A DNA stretch of 9,525 nt from an uncultured Caulobacter sp. (lineage in GTDB: Bacteria > Pseudomonadota > Alphaproteobacteria > Caulobacterales > Caulobacteraceae), in contig CALALX010000122.1 of NCBI GenBank assembly GCA_937925635.1, forward strand, positions 1-9,525, given 5' to 3'. Within the stretch, counting starts at the first letter, position 1. Each line of letters opens with the position of its first letter. Below are positions 1 to 6,271 of this stretch, one piece after another. Made by a program: the position numbers and the translations under genes. The notes below the pieces were generated by a model that was not told the DNA's origin, did not search any database, and saw only the letters and a program-made list of their open reading frames with translations.

Positions 1-673
1 CGCGCATGTAGAGCTGGGCGCGCATGTGGGTGATGCGGGCCGCCTTGGGCAGGCCGGTGGTGCCGCTGGTGTAGATCCAGAGGGCGGTGTCCTTGGCCCG
101 CAGCCCGTCGCGGGCGGTGACGCGGTCCGGGCGCAGGTTGCTGCAGCTCTTCAGCGCCGTGGTCAGGTCGCGACGATCGCCGGCGACGGGGCCGAGCGTC
201 CACTGCGCCACGTGCTTGGTCAGCTGGCCGCGGACCGCCTCGAAGGCGGGGCTGGTCTCGGCGTCGACCAGACAGTGCAGCGCGCCGGAGATGTTCAGGC
301 AGTGGGCGAGCTGGGCGCCGGTCAGGTGGTTGTTGATCAGGGCCGTGGCCGCGCCGATCTTGGTCAGGCCGTACCAGATCGGCAGGTAGTCCATGCGGTT
401 GGGCATGAACAGCGCCACGGTCTGACCGCGGGTGACGCCCTGCTCCTTGGCCCAGTGGGCGTAGCGATTGGCCAGGGCGTCCATCTCGCCGTAGGTGAGG
501 GTCTTGCCCTCGAAGGTGATGGCCGGCCGCGTGCGGTGCCGGTCGACGGCCGCCTCGAGATCATCGCAGATGAGGGTGTGGCTCTCCGGGGCGATGGGTT
601 TGACCCATTTCAGCGTGCGCTGAAGGCCCTTGAAGAACCGGACCTCGCGCGCGATCCGCGCCCTGAGTTTCAT
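1..673 (-). CDS. Long-chain acyl-CoA synthetase (FATP/FadD-like), N-terminal part
   Basis: This AMP-forming ligase activates long-chain fatty acids with ATP and CoA to give acyl-CoA, probably at the inner membrane. Only the first 224 residues are in the window; the gene runs off the left edge. The clearest signature is the adenylate-forming P-loop YTSGTTGLPKAARITH at about residues 201-216. Before it come TYGEMDALANRYAHW (60-74) and VALFMPNRMDYLPIWYG (86-102), typical of the N-terminal domain. The LPKAA form after the P-loop resembles the FATP/very-long-chain group more than E. coli FadD. Residues 1-24 are basic and could sit on the membrane. The start is chosen because AAGGTGG lies just upstream of the ATG and conserved sequence begins soon after. 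It is divergent from the gene at 882. The exact substrate range cannot be told. Confidence 0.93.
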   Translation of the reverse strand, partial: MKLRARIAREVRFFKGLQRTLKWVKPIAPESHTLICDDLEAAVDRHRTRPAITFEGKTLTYGEMDALANRYAHWAKEQGVTRGQTVALFMPNRMDYLPIWYGLTKIGAATALINNHLTGAQLAHCLNISGALHCLVDAETSPAFEAVRGQLTKHVAQWTLGPVAGDRRDLTTALKSCSNLRPDRVTARDGLRAKDTALWIYTSGTTGLPKAARITHMRAQLYMR

Positions 674-700
674 GTGCCACCTTCCACGCCGCCCCCGACG

Positions 701-717
701 TTCGCCCGCAAGGCGAA
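701..717 (-). promoter_or_regulatory. Inverted repeat in the acyl-CoA synthetase leader
   Basis: A perfect 6-bp inverted repeat, TTCGCC and GGCGAA with a CGCAA loop, lies 28 bases upstream of the synthetase start. On the minus strand a TTGACC hexamer sits just upstream of it (722-727). It may be an operator or a leader hairpin. I see no good -10 element, and the regulator is unknown. Confidence 0.25.
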
Positions 718-821
718 TCCCGGTCAAGACGAGCCTAGGGTCCAGGCGTTGCGACGCGGTGAATGTTGCGAAAACACCGCACTCCGTCGTGCGGGCGGCG
801 ACCTGGCTTCTCCCGGCCGAT

Positions 822-846
822 GGAACTCGCCTCGTCCGCGGTCGTT
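822..846 (+). promoter_or_regulatory. Putative EcfG/SigT-type general stress promoter
   Basis: GGAAC at 822-826 and CGTT at 843-846 are separated by exactly 16 bases. This is the established consensus of promoters read by the alphaproteobacterial general-stress ECF sigma factors (EcfG family, SigT in Caulobacter). Transcription would start near 852-856, about 28 bases before the ATG at 882, a normal leader length. The motif is short, so a chance match is possible, but spacing, strand and position all fit. Confidence 0.6.
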
Positions 847-881
847 GAACAGACGCCCCATCAACACGGAAGGCAAAGACC

Positions 882-1475
882 ATGACCTTGGACCGTGAAT
901 CCGCGCGCGCCCTGTTCGGCGAGGCGCCGGAAGGCGGCGTCGCCGCGTCAACCGGGCCTTCGCCGTTCGCGGACGCCGGCGTCTACGAACGGCTGCAAGG
1001 CCACAGGGCTCGCACGAGCCGACGCGGGGTCGACTGGCGTCTGGCCGCGCCGGTGGGGGTCGCCGTCCTGTGCATCGGCGCCATCGCCCTGTTCGCCCTG
1101 CCCCGCACGGACGAGGCGGTGGAAGGCCGAACCGTGGCCGCCAGCGAGATCGCCCCGCCGCCGGCCGCGCCGGCCGCGCCGCTGACGCCGCCGCCCGCGG
1201 TCGAGATCGCGACTGCGGAGCCGGCCGTCGAAACCTCAGCGCCGCCGCCGGTCGCGCGGGCCGTCACCCGGCCGCGGCCGGCCGCGCGCCGCCCCTCGAC
1301 CCAGACGACCGTCGCCGTGGCGCCGAGCGCCGTCGACAGCGGCTCGAACGTCAGCGCGACGGCGCCGGCCGGCCCGCCGCCGCCGTCGCTGGGCGCGCCG
1401 ACCACGGTGACGCTGCCGCCGGCGAGCCCGTCCGCCCCGCCCCCCGCGGTCGAGCCGGCCCCGGAGCCGCAGTAG
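882..1475 (+). CDS. Single-pass membrane protein with proline/alanine-rich tail, function unknown
   Basis: I do not recognise a family. The 197-residue protein has a hydrophilic, partly basic N-terminus (1-52), one membrane segment at about 54-73 (from AAPVGVAVLCIGAIALFALP), then about 120 residues dominated by Pro, Ala, Thr and Val. Arg-rich residues before the helix and none just after it suggest the N-terminus is cytoplasmic and the tail periplasmic. Such tails often span the periplasm or peptidoglycan, but no peptidoglycan-binding or SPOR domain is visible. The start is supported by GGAAGG at 868-873, 8 bases before the ATG. It is a single-gene unit: an EcfG-type motif lies upstream and an intrinsic terminator follows, so a stress-induced envelope role is a reasonable guess. 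The gene could also be described simply as a low-complexity hypothetical protein. Confidence 0.8.
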   Translation: MTLDRESARALFGEAPEGGVAASTGPSPFADAGVYERLQGHRARTSRRGVDWRLAAPVGVAVLCIGAIALFALPRTDEAVEGRTVAASEIAPPPAAPAAPLTPPPAVEIATAEPAVETSAPPPVARAVTRPRPAARRPSTQTTVAVAPSAVDSGSNVSATAPAGPPPPSLGAPTTVTLPPASPSAPPPAVEPAPEPQ

Positions 1476-1493
1476 GTCCCCGACCGTAACGGA

Positions 1494-1518
1494 GGCGTCG
1501 GCGCCCCTGTCCGACGCC
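1494..1518. repeat. Hairpin ahead of the terminator
   Basis: A perfect 8-bp inverted repeat, GGCGTCGG and CCGACGCC, with a 9-base loop, lies just after the stop of the proline-rich gene. Only two T residues follow, so alone it is a weak terminator. It probably adds to the stronger hairpin at 1531. Confidence 0.55.
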
Positions 1519-1530
1519 TTCGGGCTGGAG

Positions 1531-1560
1531 GGCGGTCCCGCGCGGGCGGGGCCGCCTTTT
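1531..1560 (+). terminator. Intrinsic (Rho-independent) terminator
   Basis: An 11-bp GC-rich stem pairs 1531-1541 with 1546-1556 (one G-T wobble) around a GCGG tetraloop and is followed by TTTT at 1557-1560. It ends the plus-strand gene at 882-1475. It also lies only 5 bases past the stop of the convergent transporter gene, but read on the minus strand the hairpin has no T tract, so it works mainly in the plus direction. Confidence 0.85.
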
Positions 1561-1564
1561 CGCG

Positions 1565-2032
1565 TCAGGCCCTGCGGACCAGCACGACGCCCGCGAACAC
1601 CAGCCCGACGCCGAGCAGCCTGACCAGGTTCACGGGCCTGGCCGCGATGCCGAAACCGCCGAAATGGTCCACCAGGACGCCGGCGAGCAGCTGGCCGGCG
1701 ATCATCAGGGTGATGGTCGAGGCGACACCCAGTCGCGGCGCGGAGAAGGCGGCGGCGACCACGAAGACCGCGCCATAGGCGCCGCCCAGCCAGGCGTACC
1801 AGGGCAGAGCCTGCACGCCGGCCCAGTCCGGGCGGACGCGCAACGCCAGCACCGCGAGCAGCAGCACCGCCGTCCCGACCGCGAACGACACGAAGGCCGC
1901 GTTGACCGGCGAGTTGAACGGCCGCGCCAGCATGGCGTTGGTCGGCGCCTGCAGGGCGGTGAACATGCCGCCGACGACGCAGGCGCAGATGGCGACGAGC
2001 AGGAGCGAGGCGGCGGGAGCGGGCGTGTTCAT
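1565..2032 (-). CDS. DMT superfamily transporter, YdcZ family
   Basis: A 155-residue integral membrane protein of the DUF606/YdcZ branch of the drug/metabolite transporter superfamily. These are half-size members (about 150 residues, four to five helices) that probably work as dimers; most substrates are unknown. Hydrophobic segments lie at about 8-28, 45-66, 80-99, 105-122 and 136-152. Family hallmarks are the early QAPTNAMLAR motif (28-37), the FNSPVNAAFVSFAVGT stretch and the GQLLAGVLVDHFG motif in the C-terminal half. The start gives a complete first helix; an AGAGG lies only 2 bases from the ATG, so initiation may be weak or coupled. It begins 41 bases after the GIY-YIG gene and is probably its operon partner. 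I cannot tell the substrate. Confidence 0.88.
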   Translation of the reverse strand: MNTPAPAASLLLVAICACVVGGMFTALQAPTNAMLARPFNSPVNAAFVSFAVGTAVLLLAVLALRVRPDWAGVQALPWYAWLGGAYGAVFVVAAAFSAPRLGVASTITLMIAGQLLAGVLVDHFGGFGIAARPVNLVRLLGVGLVFAGVVLVRRA

Positions 2033-2073
2033 CGCCTCTGCTTAGCGGTCGCCGACGGCGCGCGCTCGCAAAA

Positions 2074-2415
2074 TCACAGGGCGCCCGCGCCGAGCCGGCC
2101 GCGCCAGGCGGCGATCGCGTCCTTGAGGGCCTGGTCGAGCAGCCAGCCCGACAGGACCTCGCTGTCCAGCAGTTCGAGCTCCTCGTAGACGAACGCCGCC
2201 TCGCCATGGGCCTTCCAGGCGGCCAGCAGGGCGCGGTTGGGGTGCGAACCCAGGCGCAGGCTGAACCACAGGCCGTTCTTGCGGCCGTCGGCGAGGTCAC
2301 GGCTGCCGCCGACCCAGGTTTCGCCGCTGGCCGTGCAGCGCACGGCGTAGACTCCGGGGCGCGCCTTGCGCTCCTTGTAGGCGGCGGCGAGCTCGCGCTT
2401 GCGGTCCCGGTTCAT
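2074..2415 (-). CDS. GIY-YIG nuclease family protein
   Basis: A 113-residue protein made almost wholly of a compact GIY-YIG fold. The hallmark tripeptides appear as GVY (21-23) and WVG (34-36), followed by Arg39 in SRDL, where the family places its catalytic arginine. A conserved block NGLWFSLRLGSHPNRALLAAWKAHGE (47-72) marks a small bacterial subfamily annotated only as GIY-YIG nuclease-like. No extra DNA-binding domain is present. The second aromatic is Trp instead of Tyr, so catalysis is not assured. The ATG overlaps the stop of the DUF2239 gene in an ATGA arrangement with no clear ribosome binding site, which implies translational coupling. A role in DNA repair or in cutting an unidentified nucleic acid is possible but not shown. 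Confidence 0.85.
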   Translation of the reverse strand: MNRDRKRELAAAYKERKARPGVYAVRCTASGETWVGGSRDLADGRKNGLWFSLRLGSHPNRALLAAWKAHGEAAFVYEELELLDSEVLSGWLLDQALKDAIAAWRGRLGAGAL

Positions 2416-2954
2416 GACAGCCGCGCCAGGGTGAGCAGGTGGTCGCGGATGTCGACGGGCCAGTCGGCGATCAGGCGGCCCAAGGCCTCGCCGTCGCCGG
2501 CGAACAGGGCGCGGGTCGCCTCCTCGTAGTTGGGCCGATCGCCGGCCAGGACCGTCATGGCGCGATAGGCCGCCTCGCGCGCGACCCTCGCCTCCTCGCG
2601 CGGGTCCTTCTGCGCCGCCTCGACCAGCTTGCGCAGCGCGACAGAGGCGCCGCCGGGCTGGCGGGCCAGCCAGTCCCAGTGGCGCGGCAGCAGGGTGACC
2701 TCGCGCGCCGTGACGCCCAGCTTCGGCCGGCCACGGCCGCGCGGCTCGCTCCCTGACGAGGCCGGCAGCCGGGCCGCGACCTCGTCGGGCGTCCCGCGCA
2801 GGTCAAGGTCGATCGGCCGGCCGTCGGCGAGCAGGATCAGGGCCCGCCCCGGCTCGGCGCAGGCGGCCACGGCCCGCGCCACCTCGGCCAGCGGACCGGC
2901 GGCGAGCCGGCGATCGCCCAGGAAGGCGGCGGCGGGGGTCGAGGCGTCGTACAC
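2412..2954 (-). CDS. DUF2239 family protein, possibly DNA-binding
   Basis: A 180-residue protein of the uncharacterised DUF2239 family. The most typical part is the central block RGRGRPKLGVTAREVTLLP (72-90) followed by RHWDWLARQPGGASVALRKL (91-110). The basic GRGRPK stretch plus two short helices recalls small DNA-binding modules of the ribbon-helix-helix kind; that is my inference. The N-terminal half (residues 8-62) includes a mixed strand/helix stretch, ALILLADGRPIDLDLRGTPDEVAARL. The last 60 residues are helical and contain the family-like ALFAGDGEALGRLIADWPVDIRDHLLTL. Translation starts at a GTG with GGAG 7 bases upstream. It is first in the cluster with the GIY-YIG and YdcZ genes, behind a TTGACA promoter and a repeated CGGGTAAA element. 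Confidence 0.9.
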   Translation of the reverse strand: MYDASTPAAAFLGDRRLAAGPLAEVARAVAACAEPGRALILLADGRPIDLDLRGTPDEVAARLPASSGSEPRGRGRPKLGVTAREVTLLPRHWDWLARQPGGASVALRKLVEAAQKDPREEARVAREAAYRAMTVLAGDRPNYEEATRALFAGDGEALGRLIADWPVDIRDHLLTLARLS

Positions 2955-2982
2955 GGCGGGTCTCCGGGGGATCAGGCCCGCC

Positions 2983-3010
2983 CTTTTACCCGCCTCGATC
3001 GACCTGTCAA
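2983..3010 (-). promoter_or_regulatory. Promoter of the DUF2239-GIY-YIG-YdcZ cluster
   Basis: On the minus strand a perfect -35 TTGACA (3005-3010) is followed after 16 bases by TAAAAG (2983-2988). Read as GGTAAAAG, the -10 also fits the Caulobacter-type GCTAnAwC element at most positions. Transcription would start about 20-25 bases before the GTG at 2954. Confidence 0.6.
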
Positions 3011-3026
3011 TATTATCCGGGTAAAT
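2985..3026. promoter_or_regulatory. Operator-like CGGGTAAA element over the promoter
   Basis: TTTACCCG (2985-2992) and CGGGTAAA (3018-3025) form a perfect 8-bp inverted repeat 25 bases apart. The distal arm is part of a quasi-palindrome ATTATCCGGGTAAAT (3012-3026), which is two-fold symmetric except for the AT/TA steps and the centre. One arm touches the -10 and the other lies just upstream of the -35, a layout suited to repression by a dimeric regulator. The regulator cannot be named from the sequence. Confidence 0.5.
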
Positions 3027-3418
3027 TACTGACCCTGAACGGCGTAGGGCACATAGCCGCGCTCGACGATCCGGCGCAGGCCCTCGTAGGCCTCGGTCAG
3101 CTCCTCGAAGGTCGCGCGCAGGTGCGACAGGCGGGCGAGATCGTCGGGCGTCACCCGGCCGCCGGTCTCGGCGACCTTCAGCGCGTGGCCGACCCAGACC
3201 GCGCGGGCGTGGGCGGCGGCGACGGCCAGCTTTTGGAATTGGCGCGCGTCGGCGCCCCCGAGGATCTGGCCGATCACCTCCTTGTTCGACGCGAAGGCAG
3301 TGTAGTCGATCTGCTCAAGCTGGCCGCGGATACGGCGCGCGGCGTGCGGGTCGCTGTCGTCCTGCGGCTCGAAATGGTCGTGCTGCCGGCGGAAGCTTCC
3401 GGTGCGGGTCACGGACAT
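3026..3418 (-). CDS. Conserved-looking hypothetical protein, helical, 130 residues
   Basis: I do not recognise this protein. The 130 residues have no signal peptide or membrane segment. Residues 1-25 are polar and His/Asp-rich (RRQHDHFEPQDDSDPH); the rest looks all-helical, with helices around 25-38, 46-55, 58-84, 90-102 and 103-120. The block FQKLAVAAAHARAVWVGHAL (61-80) is the most structured. Codon choice is strongly G/C in third positions, so it is a real gene. The frame is open further upstream, but the start at 3418 is preferred because AAGGAG lies 6 bases before it and the upstream extension is not protein-like. The stop codon TAA (3026-3028) overlaps the last base of the operator of the downstream cluster. 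A weak TTGACC (3488-3493, minus) is a possible -35. Confidence 0.75.
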   Translation of the reverse strand: MSVTRTGSFRRQHDHFEPQDDSDPHAARRIRGQLEQIDYTAFASNKEVIGQILGGADARQFQKLAVAAAHARAVWVGHALKVAETGGRVTPDDLARLSHLRATFEELTEAYEGLRRIVERGYVPYAVQGQ

Positions 3419-3676
3419 GGCGGACTCCTTGGGAGCGCTGTCTTTGCGCCCCAGCATCCGCCGATCGCCCTTAAGGGAGATTGAAGAGGTCAATTCGGCC
3501 TGGGGCGCAGGTGGCGACGCCATCTTCGCCGCCGTCCGGGCCTTGCTCGGCGATAGTCCCCGATCCGGGATTCGGATGCGAGCGCCGCCGCCGCAAGATT
3601 CAGGGCCGCGATGCACAGATCGCGCAGGACCGGCCTCTCCCAGCCAGGAACCGACGGGCGGCGGCGACTCGTGACC

Positions 3677-4075
3677 CTAAGCCGCGCCCTTGAGCATTTC
3701 GGTCAGCTTCGCGCCCATCAGGGCATGGACGGTGTTGATCGCCTTCAGCGGCCGGACCATCACCTTGAAGCGGGTGATCTTGCCCGCCGCGTTCCACCAG
3801 ATCATGTCGACGCCGTTGACCCTGACCCCGTCCAGCGCGGTGGCGAACTCCAACACCGCCGAGTCCGCGCCAACCCATTCGCCTAGGTAGTGGAAGTGCT
3901 CGTTGTTCAGCACGGCGAAGGCCGCGGTCAAATAGGCTGTGACGATCGGCTTGCCGACCTGCGGCGTGTGCACGATCGGCGACTCGAACACAGCGTCGTC
4001 GGCCAGCAGATCATCCAACAACGCCGGGTCCGCCGTCTTCGCCGCGACGTGCCACCGTTCGATCACATCCGTCAT
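3677..4075 (-). CDS. NTF2-like (SnoaL-like) family protein
   Basis: A 132-residue soluble protein with the order of elements of the NTF2/SnoaL cone-shaped fold: N-terminal helices (IERWHVAAKTADPALLDDLL), then VFESPIVHTPQVGKPIVTAYLTAAFAVL, then long strands GADSAVLEFATALDGVRVNGVDMIWWNAAGKITRFKVMVRPL. Members range from small-molecule isomerases and hydrolases to binding proteins; the substrate cannot be inferred. Length is normal for a stand-alone member. The start has AGGGAG 7 bases upstream. It is monocistronic in this window and divergent from the chemoreceptor; a TTGACG promoter-like site lies about 100 bases upstream. Confidence 0.88.
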   Translation of the reverse strand: MTDVIERWHVAAKTADPALLDDLLADDAVFESPIVHTPQVGKPIVTAYLTAAFAVLNNEHFHYLGEWVGADSAVLEFATALDGVRVNGVDMIWWNAAGKITRFKVMVRPLKAINTVHALMGAKLTEMLKGAA

Positions 4076-4153
4076 GGTCGTCTCCCTGGCCAGGACCCGC
4101 GCACGGCCCGCCTATTCAGTAGTCACGCCCGGTCGCCGAGGAAAGATGCACCC

Positions 4154-4184
4154 ATTCTGAGCGCATATTCGCTCGCGCCGTCAA
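4154..4184 (-). promoter_or_regulatory. Possible promoter of the NTF2-like gene
   Basis: On the minus strand TTGACG (4179-4184), extending to TTGACGG as in the Caulobacter -35 consensus, is followed after 19 bases by CAGAAT (4154-4159). The spacing is longer than usual. A small inverted repeat GAGCG-CATATT-CGCTC (4159-4174) lies between the two elements and could be an operator. Confidence 0.35.
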
Positions 4185-4300
4185 AATAAGGCGAACTGAG
4201 GGAAATCAGTCCATCTTTCGCGCTCAGGTACGCACAGGCTCCCCGGACTGGCCCGCCTCCGCACGCATGCCGCGAGCCCACCTCGGCGAGACCCAATTCG

Positions 4301-4308
4301 GGTAAAAT
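4301..4308 (+). promoter_or_regulatory. Possible -10 element for the chemoreceptor gene
   Basis: GGTAAAAT matches the alphaproteobacterial GCTAnAwC element at six of eight positions and lies 59 bases before the likely start codon of the chemoreceptor. No convincing -35 is present at the right distance. The rest of the gap from 4076 to 4366 holds no gene; it contains an 8-bp inverted repeat GAAAGATG (4141-4148) and CATCTTTC (4212-4219). Confidence 0.3.
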
Positions 4309-4366
4309 CGTCGTTCACGCCGCGGGCGCACCGAACGTCCAGCGACGTGCTTCAGAGGTGATGGAA

Positions 4367-6202
4367 ATGGACCTTCGAGTGTCCCGGGTCATGAGCCTGT
4401 ATGGCGTCTGCCTCCTGGCGGGCTTCCTGTTGCTCGCGGCAGGCTCCGCATTCACCATCTCCAAGATCCGGGTCAATGGTCCCGCCTACGAGCGGATTCA
4501 CCTGAACGAGGTGCTGACCGCCGACATCCTGCCGCCGCCGATGTTTCTGGTGGAGTACTTCCTGTCCGTGTCCCAGTACCACCAGGCCGACCCGTCGTCG
4601 GACTATGGCCGGGCCGAAATGGCCGAGGCGCTTGAGGAGATGGCGCCCCTGGTCGAGGGATACCGCGAGCGGGTCGCCTACTGGCGCAGCAGCGGCTACG
4701 AATCGCGGGCGTTGCAGACCCTGCTGACGGACTCCGATCAGCAGGCCGCCGCGCTGTTCGCGTTGGTCGACGAGATGGTCGCCGCCAAGGCTTCGGGCGA
4801 CGTCGCCGCTGAACGCGTCGCCTACGACAAGGCGCACGACGTCTATCACGCGCACTACAACATCATCAAAGCCTCGGTTCCGGTCCTGATCGCCGAGCGC
4901 AAGGCCGCCGAGGCCGCGTCGGATCGCCTGCAGCGGGACGCGACCATTGTCATGATCGGCATCGGCCTGCTCATGGTCGGCATCATCGTGGCCGGCGTGC
5001 TGGCGATCCGCACGCGCGTCGTTCGCCCGATCGAGGCCATCTCGGCCTACATGCGCCGCCTCGCCGACGGCGACTATGAGCAGCCGGTCCCCTTCCGGAA
5101 CCGCAGAGACGAGGTGGGCGAGATGGCGGCCTCCGTGCAGACCTTCCGCGAGGGGGTGCTGGAGCGGCGCGCGCTGCGGCTGGATCAGGAAGCCGAACGA
5201 CGCCGGGCGGAGGAGTTGCGGTCGGCCACGGACTCGGAGCGATCCGCCGCCGCCGCGCGGCGCGACCAGGCCATGAACCAGCTGGCCCAGGCTTTGGACC
5301 GCCTTTCCGACGGCGACGTCGGCTTCCGGCTGGAGACCGCCTTCGCCAGCGAGTACGAGCGGCTGAGAACCGACTTCAACGCCGCCGCCCAGCGCCTGAG
5401 CCAGACGCTGCGGGTCATCCGCGAGTCGGCCGACGGCGTGGGCAGCGGCGCGGACGAGATCGCCAGGGCGTCGGACGACCTGTCGCGTCGCACCGAGCAG
5501 CAGGCCGCCGCGCTTGAGCAGACCGCCGCCGCGCTCGACCAGATCACGGCGACGGTGCGCCATACCGCTGAAGGGGCGGCTGCGGCCGACACCATCGTGC
5601 AGGACACCCGTCGCCAGGCCCAAGCGACCGAGACGACGGTCAGCGCGACGATCCGGGCGGTGAGCGACATCGAGACCGCCTCCGCCCAGATCGGCCAGAT
5701 CATCGGCGTGATCGACGAGATCGCCTTCCAGACCAATCTCCTGGCCCTGAACGCGGGCGTCGAGGCGGCGCGGGCCGGGGACGCTGGCAAGGGCTTCGCG
5801 GTCGTCGCGCAGGAAGTCCGCGGGCTGGCCCAGCGCTCGGCCGAGGCGGCCAAGGAGATCAAGAGCCTGATCTCGGCCAGCTCGGACAAGGTCGCCGAGG
5901 GCGTCGCCCTGGTCGGCCAGACCGGCCGCTCGCTGGGCGCGATCCTGGGCCGGATCGGCGAGATCGCCCAGGTGGTGTCGGAGATCTCGGCCTCGACGAA
6001 GGAGCAGGCCATGGGCCTGGCCGAGGTCAACAACACCCTCAACCATATGGACCAGACCACCCAGCGTAACGCCGCCATGGTCGAGGAAACCACCGCCGCC
6101 TCGCACACCCTGCGCCAGGAGGCGATCCGGCTAAACGGCGCGGTCGGCGGGTTCAGGCTCGACGGCGGCGCGGGCGGGGCGCAGGCCCGCACGGCGGCCT
6201 GA
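4367..6202 (+). CDS. Methyl-accepting chemotaxis protein
   Basis: A full-length transmembrane chemoreceptor of 611 residues that signals to CheA/CheW. Membrane helix 1 is at about 8-31. The periplasmic helical sensor (about 32-192) carries RVNGPAYERI and ADILPPPMFLVEYFLS, a motif of a widespread ligand-binding domain of unknown ligand. Helix 2 is at about 193-214, then a HAMP domain (215-269, with VVRPIEAISAYMRRLADGDY), a coiled coil, and a second HAMP-like unit (306-344, LDRLSDGDVGFRLE). The signalling hairpin tip is DEIAFQTNLLALNAGVEAAR (about 450-469), with flanking Gln/Glu-rich methylation-type helices. No C-terminal CheR-docking pentapeptide is present; the protein ends GGAQARTAA. In-frame GTG (4358) and ATG (4361) are alternatives, but AGAGG at 4354-4358 is best spaced for the ATG at 4367. 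No other che genes are nearby. Confidence 0.96.
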   Translation: MDLRVSRVMSLYGVCLLAGFLLLAAGSAFTISKIRVNGPAYERIHLNEVLTADILPPPMFLVEYFLSVSQYHQADPSSDYGRAEMAEALEEMAPLVEGYRERVAYWRSSGYESRALQTLLTDSDQQAAALFALVDEMVAAKASGDVAAERVAYDKAHDVYHAHYNIIKASVPVLIAERKAAEAASDRLQRDATIVMIGIGLLMVGIIVAGVLAIRTRVVRPIEAISAYMRRLADGDYEQPVPFRNRRDEVGEMAASVQTFREGVLERRALRLDQEAERRRAEELRSATDSERSAAAARRDQAMNQLAQALDRLSDGDVGFRLETAFASEYERLRTDFNAAAQRLSQTLRVIRESADGVGSGADEIARASDDLSRRTEQQAAALEQTAAALDQITATVRHTAEGAAAADTIVQDTRRQAQATETTVSATIRAVSDIETASAQIGQIIGVIDEIAFQTNLLALNAGVEAARAGDAGKGFAVVAQEVRGLAQRSAEAAKEIKSLISASSDKVAEGVALVGQTGRSLGAILGRIGEIAQVVSEISASTKEQAMGLAEVNNTLNHMDQTTQRNAAMVEETTAASHTLRQEAIRLNGAVGGFRLDGGAGGAQARTAA

Positions 6203-6230
6203 GCATCGCCGTGCCGTCCGGGGCGGGGCG

Positions 6231-6250
6231 GCGGCCCTGCCCCGGGCCGC
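6231..6250. repeat. Hairpin between convergent genes
   Basis: GCGGCCC (6231-6237) and GGGCCGC (6244-6250) form a perfect 7-bp stem with a 6-base loop, in the 69-base gap between the ends of the chemoreceptor and the lipoprotein genes. No T tract follows on either strand, so it is at best a weak or Rho-assisted transcription end. Confidence 0.4.
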
Positions 6251-6271
6251 GCCCTCCTTCAGACGCGCCGC

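Noticed and set aside
26..898. 290-residue plus-strand open frame over the acyl-CoA synthetase
   Set aside because: The minus strand encodes an unmistakable adenylate-forming enzyme with its P-loop; the plus frame is its shadow.
1236..2300. 354-residue minus-strand frame crossing three genes and the terminator
   Set aside because: It is Arg-rich low-complexity sequence out of frame with the YdcZ and GIY-YIG genes and reads through an intrinsic terminator.
3026..3616. 196-residue version of the unknown protein starting at 3616
   Set aside because: The extra 66 residues look non-coding and a strong AAGGAG sits before the start at 3418.
4352..6106. Long open frame of 584 residues on the minus strand, antisense to the chemoreceptor
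   Set aside because: It is the mirror of high-GC codon bias in the chemoreceptor: composition is His/Gly/Arg/Asp-rich with no domain, whereas the plus strand gives a perfect chemoreceptor.
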